The notes under the pieces: generated by a model
Seen by the model: the letters and a program-made list of their open reading frames with translations, nothing else
Told to the model about the DNA's origin: nothing
Databases searched by the model: none
Shown: piece after piece, positions 1 through 6,658 of the stretch
Numbering within the stretch: the first letter of the stretch is position 1
Layout of the letters: the number at the start of each line of letters is the position of its first letter
Position numbers and translations under genes: made by a program
Origin: Rhodospirillaceae bacterium
GTDB lineage: Bacteria; Pseudomonadota; Alphaproteobacteria; GCA-2731375
Direction of reading: 5' to 3'
Length of the DNA: 21,630 bases
NCBI GenBank assembly: GCA_018701215.1
Contig: JABIWH010000030.1
Location: forward strand, 1 to 21,630

Positions 1-117
1 CGCGTAGATAAAGATCCACCGAATACATCCCCCTACCTTCCATCCACAAAAGGTTGGAAGGTTACAGGTGGCAGAGTTTAAATCCGCCAGCAGCGGGGTA
101 TCCGCCGCTTCAGTGGT
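1..117. other. Non-coding edge segment downstream of the truncated flippase
   Basis: I see no gene here. On the minus strand this is where the last 100 or so residues of a normal Wzx flippase should continue, but none of the three frames reads as membrane protein. The frame following the stop gives a polar, cysteine-containing string. The segment contains an imperfect hairpin (35-62) and a 7-base direct repeat ATCCGCC at 82-88 and 100-106. It may be the end of a mobile element or of a rearrangement that removed the flippase tail. The window edge prevents a decision. Confidence 0.4.
35..62. repeat. Inverted repeat / hairpin
   Basis: ACCTTCCA (35-42) is the exact reverse complement of TGGAAGGT (55-62). 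Inside it, after one T-T mismatch, CC (44-45) can pair with GG (52-53), leaving a short A-rich loop. There is no T-run on either side, so it is not a convincing intrinsic terminator. It lies about 55 bases beyond the flippase stop codon, and its function is unknown. Confidence 0.4.
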
Positions 118-1167
118 CTAGTGTGTCACCGCCGCATACACGACCAGCGCCAGATATGAAAATATCTCGCTCGCCTCGCCCCACTGATCACCAAGAAAAA
201 CAAATATAATCTCTTTGCTCATCAAGAATGAAAGAATGGCGATTGGAAATGAAAACAGGCACGTCGCAGACAATATATTTGCGTAATAAAGCCGGTATTC
301 TTCCGGTTCCTTGGTTAAACGGCTAAGCACAGGAACCGCCATTTGGTTAATAGGAACACTCAAGAGCTGTATCGGTGCCAATAATAATTTATAAGCAATA
401 GCATAGGGACCTAAATCAGCACTACCATACCACCAACCCAACAAAACATTATCGGCGTTTCTTCCAAAATAATTAACAATTGTGAAGCCCGTCAAATTCT
501 TGCCAAATTCAATTGACATTCGAAAATCTTTTTGTTTCCTAAACCGACTTGGTCGCCACTTTACTACTATCCACATCAGTATAACGTTAAACACCAACGG
601 AACGATTTGTAGGAGCACCAACGCCCAGTATTTCCAGCCCAGCAAACCCGCGGTACAACTAACCAAAACACCAAGAACCAATCCGGAAAGATTGATAATC
701 GCGATATGTTTGAACATCATTTGACGGGTGAGCAGCGCTTGATGCTGACTGTAAAGGCTTTGGGCTACAAATGACGTGGAAAGAGCTATGATCAACGGGG
801 TGATCGCAGGCTCCCCATAAAAGATACTGGCAAATGGCGCCACGGCCACGGAAATAGCCATGGCAATCCCCGATAGGACCAGACCCATCCAAAAGACATT
901 TGACGATTCTTGAGGGGTTAAGTGCTCTTTATGAATTGTGTAAAGTGAAAGGCCAACCGTGCTCAACAAGCCAATTATTCCTGAAACCGCGAGCGCCATG
1001 GCAAATAAGCCAAAGTCAGCCGGCACAAGAATTCTTGCAAGCAAAACGACTGTTAGCAATTGAAGCCCAAGCCGAGCACCTTGCGCAAAAATCGTTATCG
1101 CGCCGCCTTTAATGGAACGGCTTTGCAATTCCGACCGTACATTTTTCGTCGAGAAATAGTCTGTCAT
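118..1167 (-). CDS. Wzx-like polysaccharide flippase, C-terminally truncated
   Basis: This is an inner-membrane protein of the MOP superfamily (Wzx / lipopolysaccharide biosynthesis branch), which would flip lipid-linked sugar units to the periplasm. The 349 residues contain a series of hydrophobic segments from about residue 20 (GGAITIFAQGARLGLQLLT) to the end. The motif LARILVPADFGLFAMALAV near residues 42-60 is typical of the family. Family members are usually about 430-500 residues. This one stops after ...SYLALVVYAAVTH, just where the family continues into its last helices, and the DNA beyond does not encode them. It may therefore be inactive. The start is the ATG at 1167; no strong ribosome binding site is visible. 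It lies 92 bases downstream of the glycosyltransferase on the same strand and is strikingly AT-rich. Family assignment is firm; the cause of truncation is unknown. Confidence 0.8.
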   Translation of the reverse strand: MTDYFSTKNVRSELQSRSIKGGAITIFAQGARLGLQLLTVVLLARILVPADFGLFAMALAVSGIIGLLSTVGLSLYTIHKEHLTPQESSNVFWMGLVLSGIAMAISVAVAPFASIFYGEPAITPLIIALSTSFVAQSLYSQHQALLTRQMMFKHIAIINLSGLVLGVLVSCTAGLLGWKYWALVLLQIVPLVFNVILMWIVVKWRPSRFRKQKDFRMSIEFGKNLTGFTIVNYFGRNADNVLLGWWYGSADLGPYAIAYKLLLAPIQLLSVPINQMAVPVLSRLTKEPEEYRLYYANILSATCLFSFPIAILSFLMSKEIIFVFLGDQWGEASEIFSYLALVVYAAVTH

Positions 1168-1259
1168 ATTGGTTCGCAGGTCCGCGGTTCACTGTCTTCA
1201 TAGTGAGAATATTATCGAAAAACATGGTGATGCTGAAATCGTGCCACTCGTTTCCATGA

Positions 1260-2111
1260 TCAAAATATACTGCGCAGAAAACCCCTAACATATTGCCAAA
1301 TAAAAAAGACCGGCCAGGCCCAGCCGCCGTATCTGCGAGCATAATGAAATGTGGGCTTGAAGGGTAAACCATGCGGCGTGTTGACCAGCTTTATCCTATC
1401 GCGAAGCGTCAGCTCTGGATTGCGCCAAAGTAGATGTTTGTTATTGGGTGCGCAGTCGCCGACATAACCCGGCGCAACCCAAATCTTGGCCCCCGCTTTG
1501 CGTGCCCTGAAACCATAGTCCATGTCCCCTGCGGTTTGAATATAGACAGGGTCCAAATTTCCAATCAGCTCAACAACCGCATGCGGAATAAGAACACAAT
1601 TGCCGTTCATCGTGTCGCATTCCAGAGGCTGCTTTTCATCAGGCTGCAACTTAAAAAACCAAAGCGGCTTCCAGCGTGACGCGTGAACAAAGCCACTATA
1701 CGTCATCGCACCCGATACTGGATCCCGCGTCGCCCCGACTATTATGTTCGCGGCTGACTCCTGAGCCGCCACCGCATCATAGGTCGTAAACAAATTGACG
1801 AGAAAGCCATCAAACAACCGAACATCATCGTTCAGCCAGAGATAGAAATCATAGCCGTCTTCTATCGCTGCTCCAAAGGCCGCCCGCATTCCGCCGTTCC
1901 AATATAGGCTGCCATCTCCATCCAATAGCCGCACCTGGGGAAACTCTTTTCTGACCGACGCCGCCGTGCCGTCGCTGCTGCCGTCATCAAGCAAATAGAC
2001 GGTGAGCTCTATACTTGCCAACTGGGTCCGCCCGAGCAGTGAGCGCAGGCAGGCCATGGTTTTTTCCCGGCGATTGAAGCAAGTCAACAGAGCCGCGACT
2101 GATACCGTCAT
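1260..2111 (-). CDS. Glycosyltransferase family 2
   Basis: This is a cytoplasmic, probably membrane-associated transferase adding a sugar from a nucleotide donor to a growing polysaccharide unit. The 283-residue protein has the GT-A fold signature: an N-terminal strand AALLTCFNR, the DDGSSDGT loop at about residues 42-49 and the metal-binding acidic motif NDD at about 94-96 (FYLWLNDDVRL). A later TAGDMDYGFRARKAG segment resembles the acceptor/catalytic ED-type region of rhamnosyltransferase-like GT2 enzymes. I chose the ATG at 2111 because AGGG lies seven bases before it; an upstream in-frame TTG (2117) would add two residues. It starts 9 bases after the FkbM methyltransferase stop, so the two are probably co-transcribed. 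Donor and acceptor sugars cannot be told from sequence. Confidence 0.88.
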   Translation of the reverse strand: MTVSVAALLTCFNRREKTMACLRSLLGRTQLASIELTVYLLDDGSSDGTAASVRKEFPQVRLLDGDGSLYWNGGMRAAFGAAIEDGYDFYLWLNDDVRLFDGFLVNLFTTYDAVAAQESAANIIVGATRDPVSGAMTYSGFVHASRWKPLWFFKLQPDEKQPLECDTMNGNCVLIPHAVVELIGNLDPVYIQTAGDMDYGFRARKAGAKIWVAPGYVGDCAPNNKHLLWRNPELTLRDRIKLVNTPHGLPFKPTFHYARRYGGWAWPVFFIWQYVRGFLRSIF

Positions 2112-2120
2112 GATCAATCC

Positions 2121-2846
2121 CTACTGCCTGGTAAACAATCCATCGACTTGCAGCATCTGGTAGGTATCCCAGTCGGTAAAGCCTGGATACAGCCCCACGC
2201 AGGTAAAACCCATGGCCTCCACTCTGGCATAGAGCTCAATAAATGATGGCGCGCCTTCGTAAAGATTGGTCAGTGACATTTCCAGTTCCAAAACCCTGAT
2301 CCGCTCAAGGACGTGTTCAGCACCGCGCAATACACCATCTTCGAAACCCTGCACATCGACCTTCACCGCGATTGCACCGTCGTACCCTGTCAGCTCCTCT
2401 TTTACCCAGCTGTCGAGCCGCCGCAACGGCACTTCTGCTTGGCCGACGTATGCGGTTTCGGGTTTCACGGATGTTGAGCTTTCAAGCACGGGCAAAAGCG
2501 ACGAACTCACCGAGTTTTCCGACAAATTGAATGATGCCATACCATCCTTGTCACCAACGCAAATTCGCGCGGCGACGTCCCAACCTTTGACTTTCGAGGC
2601 GTTGGCCACCAACTCGGAATATGCTTCCTCCTGAGGTTCGAAAGAAATGATTCGACCCGAGAAGCCCCAGTTCCATAAATGTTGTGCATATTGTCCGGCG
2701 TTGGCACCGATGTCTAAAAGTGTCCGGCATTCGTTCGCTTTACAAAGGTGGATCATTTGCGCAATCCGTGGCATGGGCCGAACACGGTCTATCTCGACAC
2801 CAAAGCCGCGGGCCGCGCTCTTCAGTAATTGGTTAATTTTGCTCAA
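2121..2846 (-). CDS. FkbM family SAM-dependent methyltransferase
   Basis: A cytoplasmic SAM-dependent O-methyltransferase of the FkbM family. In polysaccharide loci these usually methylate a sugar hydroxyl of the repeat unit. The 241-residue protein shows the SAM-binding motif LLDIGANAGQYA (residues about 43-54), the IISFEPQEEAY motif II region and the hallmark VKVDVQGFEDGVL further on, followed by LELEMSL. Length is normal for the family. It is the first gene of the minus-strand group 2846-118. The start ATG at 2846 is preceded only by a weak GGAAA. The substrate is inferred from context (glycosyltransferase and flippase next to it), not from sequence. Confidence 0.9.
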   Translation of the reverse strand: MSKINQLLKSAARGFGVEIDRVRPMPRIAQMIHLCKANECRTLLDIGANAGQYAQHLWNWGFSGRIISFEPQEEAYSELVANASKVKGWDVAARICVGDKDGMASFNLSENSVSSSLLPVLESSTSVKPETAYVGQAEVPLRRLDSWVKEELTGYDGAIAVKVDVQGFEDGVLRGAEHVLERIRVLELEMSLTNLYEGAPSFIELYARVEAMGFTCVGLYPGFTDWDTYQMLQVDGLFTRQ

Positions 2847-3199
2847 TTCATTTTCCGGTCATGTGCCCTGATATGAAGTAGAACCGCCATGCTTCACAAT
2901 TGCCTTGCTTCAGCGTTTGGTGCGCTTTGTCGGTTGTGGCACGCCTATTCGCACCGCACGATAGCGTTTATTTCATATCCATAGTGACGTACTCGAGCCA
3001 TGGTTTCCAGTGCCATCGCCCTCTCGTTAGGGTCGCCGCAACAGGCGCGCCATCTCCAGCAGCAATTATCGATCGAAATAATCCATGCATCGACCTTTTT
3101 CAACAAACTTTAGAGTACAGTGTATGGCCTTTAACCCGCTGGAAATCCGCCCCCATTTGGTGTACCCGATAGAACATGGAGAGGGCAAAGCGAAATATC
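2847..3199. other. Intergenic region between divergent operons
   Basis: About 350 bases separate the minus-strand methyltransferase group from the plus-strand hldE operon. No gene is supported: the small open frames here have no recognisable protein and no binding site. It must carry the promoters for both operons, but I see only weak candidates. One is TTGTGA with TCATAT 17 bases later on the minus strand at 2871-2899. The stretch marks the change from AT-richer DNA on the left to GC-rich DNA on the right. Confidence 0.5.
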
Positions 3200-4705
3200 A
3201 TGAACGATAGTCCGGCAATGCTTCGGCTGTTGGAGCAGTTCCACCTCGCACAGATCGTCTGTCTGGGCGATCTGATGTTGGACCGCTATGTCTATGGCGC
3301 CGTCGAGCGGATCTCGGCCGAGGCACCGATCCCCATAATCCGGGAAGAACGGGACGAGAGCATGCTGGGCGGCGTCGGCAACGTGGCGCGCAATATCGCC
3401 GCCGCCGGCGGCCGCGCCCATCTGCTGGCCCTCAACGGCGATGATGCCGCGGGTGTCGAAGTTAGTGAGAAAATCGCTTCCATGGCAGAGACCGGCGCCG
3501 GGGTAGGTGCCGATTTGGTAATCCAGCCGGGCCGGCCCACAACGGTAAAAACCCGCTACATCGCCGCCGGCCAGCAATTGCTGCGGGCCGACCGTGAGAC
3601 CACCGAAACCATCACTGCCGCCGATAGCGAGGCGCTGCTGTCGCATCTGGATAATGCCCTGGCTGAGGCCGACGTGCTGGTGCTTTCGGACTATGGCAAG
3701 GGTGTCTTGAGCGATGACCTCCTCGCCGCCGCCATCGCGCGTGCCCGCGCCGCCAAGGTCCTTACCATTGCCGACCCGAAACGCCATGACCTCTCGGTCT
3801 ATGCGGGAGTGGATTTTTTAAAGCCCAACCGGGCCGAACTGGCCGCCGCCACCGGCCTGCCGTGCGATAACGACGATCAAGTCAACCACGCCGCCCGGTC
3901 GGTGATGGCGCAATGCAGCATCGGCGCCATGTTGGTCAGCCGCTCGGAACAGGGTATGAGCTTTATTGTCAAGGACGGCGATCCGGTGCATCTGCCCGTG
4001 CGCGCGCCGGAGGTCTATGATGTTTCCGGCGCCGGCGATACGGTGGTGGCCATCTTTGCCCTGGCGCTGGCCGCCGGCGCCGCACCCGCGCTGGGCGCCG
4101 GCCTGGCCAATCTGGCGGGCGGCATCGTCGTGGGCAAGGTCGGCACCGCCGCCATCAGCCGGGACGAACTGGCCAACGGTATTCTGAGCGCCGATCTGAA
4201 CCGCTCCGAGGACAAGGTCGTCTCCGCCGCCATGGCGGGGGCGGATGTGGAACGCTGGCGGGCTAATGGCTTGCGGGTTGGTTTCACCAACGGCTGTTTC
4301 GACCTCCTCCATCCCGGCCATATTTCGCTGTTGAACGAGGCCAAGAGCCATTGCGACCGCCTGATCGTCGCCATCAATGATGATGCCTCGGTACGGCGCC
4401 TGGAAAAGGGCGAAGGCCGCCCGGTCCAGGCAGAGGCCGCCCGCGCCCTGGTGCTGGCCTCGCTGGCCATGGTCGACCGTGTTCTGATATTCGCCGATGA
4501 CACGCCCATTCCCCTGTTAGAACAATTGCGCCCGGACGTACTGATCAAGGGCGGCGACTATGACATCGCGGGCGTGGTGGGCGGCGACATCGTGCGGGCC
4601 TATGGCGGCGAGGTAAAGCTGGCGGGATTTCTCGACGGACATAGCTCCACCGCCGTGATCGCGCGCATGGACGCAGGCAAAGCCGGGCCGGGCCGTGGGG
4701 AATAG
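3200..4705 (+). CDS. hldE: Bifunctional heptose-7-phosphate kinase / heptose-1-phosphate adenylyltransferase
   Basis: HldE (RfaE) carries out two cytoplasmic steps of ADP-heptose synthesis: ATP-dependent phosphorylation of D-glycero-D-manno-heptose 7-phosphate at C1, and later adenylylation of heptose 1-phosphate. The N-terminal PfkB-type kinase domain (about residues 15-330) shows VCLGDLMLDRYVYG, the substrate loop GGVGNVARNIAAAG and the catalytic GAGD (about 277-280). The C-terminal nucleotidyltransferase domain (about 357-490) has TNGCFDLLHPGH with the HxGH motif at about 371-374, then LIKGGDY. Length is about 501 residues versus 477 in E. coli. I prefer the ATG at 3200: its N-terminus fits the family, and a purine-rich GGAGAGGG lies upstream, though rather far. 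An in-frame ATG at 3176 lacks a binding site. It opens the operon, implying a heptose-containing surface glycan. Confidence 0.95.
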   Translation: MNDSPAMLRLLEQFHLAQIVCLGDLMLDRYVYGAVERISAEAPIPIIREERDESMLGGVGNVARNIAAAGGRAHLLALNGDDAAGVEVSEKIASMAETGAGVGADLVIQPGRPTTVKTRYIAAGQQLLRADRETTETITAADSEALLSHLDNALAEADVLVLSDYGKGVLSDDLLAAAIARARAAKVLTIADPKRHDLSVYAGVDFLKPNRAELAAATGLPCDNDDQVNHAARSVMAQCSIGAMLVSRSEQGMSFIVKDGDPVHLPVRAPEVYDVSGAGDTVVAIFALALAAGAAPALGAGLANLAGGIVVGKVGTAAISRDELANGILSADLNRSEDKVVSAAMAGADVERWRANGLRVGFTNGCFDLLHPGHISLLNEAKSHCDRLIVAINDDASVRRLEKGEGRPVQAEAARALVLASLAMVDRVLIFADDTPIPLLEQLRPDVLIKGGDYDIAGVVGGDIVRAYGGEVKLAGFLDGHSSTAVIARMDAGKAGPGRGE

Positions 4706-5873
4706 CCGCGCCCGCATCGATGTTCTTATCGTTGGCGGCGGCATCGCGGGACTATGGTTGCTGGATGAACTGCACAGATGCGGCTACGCCACCTTGCTCA
4801 TAACCAAGGGCAATCTGGGCCAGGGGCAAAGCATCGCCGCCCAGGGTATCATCCATGGCGGCACCAAGTATTTTGGCGAAACCTCGGTCGCTGACCTGGC
4901 GGCAATGCCGGAAAGATGGCGGGCCAGCCTGGCCGGAGACACGGGCCCGGACCTAAGTACCGCATCGCCCTTGGCCACGGCCATGCAAATGTGGCTGCCG
5001 CCACAGCTTGGCGGTGGCTTGCTGGCCGGGTTTTCGCAAAAAGCCATGCGGGGCCGCATGCGGGAAGCGCCCAAGGACACCTGGCCGAACTGTGTCGCGG
5101 GTGCCACTGGCGGCCACCTTTTCGAGCTGGACGAAATCGTGGTCGATGTGCCCGCGATTCTGACCGCCCTGCATGCGGCACACGCGGACCGCATTCGCCA
5201 GATACCCGATGATTGCGCTTTCGAAGTAACAAGCAACGGTCGCCAAGGCGCCGTTATCGGCATCGACGACTACGAGATTGAAACACAGTTTTTTGTTTTT
5301 GCCGCCGGCGCTGGCAATGATGAATTGTTGCGCGGTGCCGGAATGAAACAGCTGCAAGGGCAAAGCCGCCCGCTGCATCAGGTCATGATCTCGGGCATGA
5401 AAACGCCCTTGTATATTCATTGCGTCGGCAAGAACCCGAAACCATTGGCCACCATAACCAGTTACCCGGATGGCCAGGGGCGCCACTTTTGGTATGTCGG
5501 CGGGCTGTTGGCGGAACAGGGCATCGAACAAACCCCGGACGCGCTGATCCGAACCGCGAAACAGGAACTGGCCCGGTTGTTGCCCGGCGCCGACTTCACC
5601 GGCACGGGCTGGGCCACCCATGCGGTCAACCGTGCCGAACCAGCCCACAGAGGTGGCTTACGCCCGACCTCGGCAACGGCCAAAAGCTTTGGTTCGGGTA
5701 TCGTGGCCTGGCCGACGAAGCTGGCCTTGGCGCCGGTTCTGGCCGACAAGGTTCTAGAGATATTGCGCCAGGCCGAGCTCGAACCTGGCCCACATGAGCT
5801 TGGCGGACTGGTTGATCTGCCCCGGCCCGCGATTGCCCGGCCACCATGGCAGGAGGTGGGGCAATGGAGCTAA
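4695..5873 (+). CDS. FAD-dependent oxidoreductase, DAO / glycerol-3-phosphate dehydrogenase-like
   Basis: A flavoprotein of the DAO superfamily. The 392-residue protein opens with the dinucleotide-binding fold VLIVGGGIAGLWLLDEL (about residues 9-25) and a second family-typical stretch SIAAQGIIHGGTKY (about 47-60), as in glycerol-3-phosphate and 2-hydroxyglutarate oxidases. A C-terminal FAD contact appears around FGSGIVAWPTKLALAP. The start is GTG at 4695, inside the last 11 bases of hldE, so it is probably translationally coupled to it. There is no signal peptide. The substrate is unknown. Its position between hldE and an aldo/keto reductase suggests modification of a sugar or sugar alcohol in glycan precursor synthesis, but this is inference from context. 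Confidence 0.82.
   Translation: MGNSRARIDVLIVGGGIAGLWLLDELHRCGYATLLITKGNLGQGQSIAAQGIIHGGTKYFGETSVADLAAMPERWRASLAGDTGPDLSTASPLATAMQMWLPPQLGGGLLAGFSQKAMRGRMREAPKDTWPNCVAGATGGHLFELDEIVVDVPAILTALHAAHADRIRQIPDDCAFEVTSNGRQGAVIGIDDYEIETQFFVFAAGAGNDELLRGAGMKQLQGQSRPLHQVMISGMKTPLYIHCVGKNPKPLATITSYPDGQGRHFWYVGGLLAEQGIEQTPDALIRTAKQELARLLPGADFTGTGWATHAVNRAEPAHRGGLRPTSATAKSFGSGIVAWPTKLALAPVLADKVLEILRQAELEPGPHELGGLVDLPRPAIARPPWQEVGQWS
5851..5856 (+). promoter_or_regulatory. Ribosome binding site deciding the aldo/keto reductase start
   Basis: A perfect AGGAGG lies seven bases before the ATG at 5864, within the end of the oxidoreductase gene. It selects 5864 over the in-frame ATG at 5846, which is upstream of the site itself. 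Confidence 0.8.
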
Positions 5874-6634
5874 GGCAGCTTGGGTCTCTGGCGTTAAAGG
5901 TCAGTGCCCTGGCGCTGGGCAGTACCAAATTTGGCCGCCGCGAGGGCGTCAAATATCCCAATGACTTTGCCCTGCCCTCCGACGGCCAACTGGCGGACCT
6001 GCTGGCGCTGGCCAAGGATCAGGGCATCAACCTGGTGGATACCGCGCCCGCCTATGGCAGCAGCGAGGCACGTATCGGCGCCCTGATCGGCGGCGACGAA
6101 CATTGGCGTATCGCCACCAAGGTGGGTGAGCAATTCGTTGATGGGCGTTCTCAATTTGATTTTTCACCTGGCGCCATCCGCAGCAGCGTGGAACGCAGCC
6201 GGCAACATTTGCGCCGGGATGTACTCGACATAGTGCTGTTGCATTTGTCCGATGACGATACTGAAATTCTGCGGGACGGCGCCGCTGTCGAAACCTTGTT
6301 GGAACTGCGCGAAAAAGGACTGATCAGCGCCGTCGGGGCATCGACGAAGAATCTCGCGGCAGGGCTGGAGGCCGTCGAACAATGCGATCTGGTGATGATC
6401 ACCTTGAACCCGGCCGATCAAACGCAATTGCCGGTGCTGACGGCGGCGCGAAGTGCGGGCAAGGGGGTCTTAATAAAAAAGCCGTTGGATAGCGGTCATC
6501 ACGGCAATATTGCCGATGCCCTGGCGTATTTGGTACAGAAGCCCGGCGTTGGCAGTGTCGTCGTGGGAACGATCAGTCCCGATCATCTGGCCGATAATTG
6601 CGCGGCCGTCCGGCGGGCCCTGGCCCATGACTAA
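5864..6634 (+). CDS. Aldo/keto reductase
   Basis: An NAD(P)H-dependent aldo/keto reductase (AKR superfamily, TIM barrel), cytoplasmic. The 256-residue protein carries the expected catalytic tetrad: Asp59 and Tyr64 in NLVDTAPAYGSSE, Lys86 in WRIATKVGE and His127 in DIVLLHLSDD. The C-terminal GSVVVGTISPDHLADN corresponds to the cofactor-phosphate binding stretch. It is shorter than the common length of roughly 300 residues, mainly in the loops. The start at 5864 is set by an AGGAGG site. It overlaps the preceding oxidoreductase stop by 10 bases. Together the two redox genes look like a paired oxidation/reduction step on a sugar or polyol; the substrate is not evident. Confidence 0.9.
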   Translation: MELRQLGSLALKVSALALGSTKFGRREGVKYPNDFALPSDGQLADLLALAKDQGINLVDTAPAYGSSEARIGALIGGDEHWRIATKVGEQFVDGRSQFDFSPGAIRSSVERSRQHLRRDVLDIVLLHLSDDDTEILRDGAAVETLLELREKGLISAVGASTKNLAAGLEAVEQCDLVMITLNPADQTQLPVLTAARSAGKGVLIKKPLDSGHHGNIADALAYLVQKPGVGSVVVGTISPDHLADNCAAVRRALAHD

Positions 6635-6658
6635 GCAATTATCAAAGGCATAGGCGGC

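Noticed and set aside
3120..3160. TACAGT near 3117-3122 as the hldE promoter
   Set aside because: No acceptable -35 hexamer lies 16-18 bases upstream, so the call would be guesswork.
4953..5648. Minus-strand open frame of 231 codons opposite the FAD oxidoreductase
   Set aside because: The plus strand has clear FAD-binding motifs. The antisense product is compositionally odd and has no binding site that decides a start.
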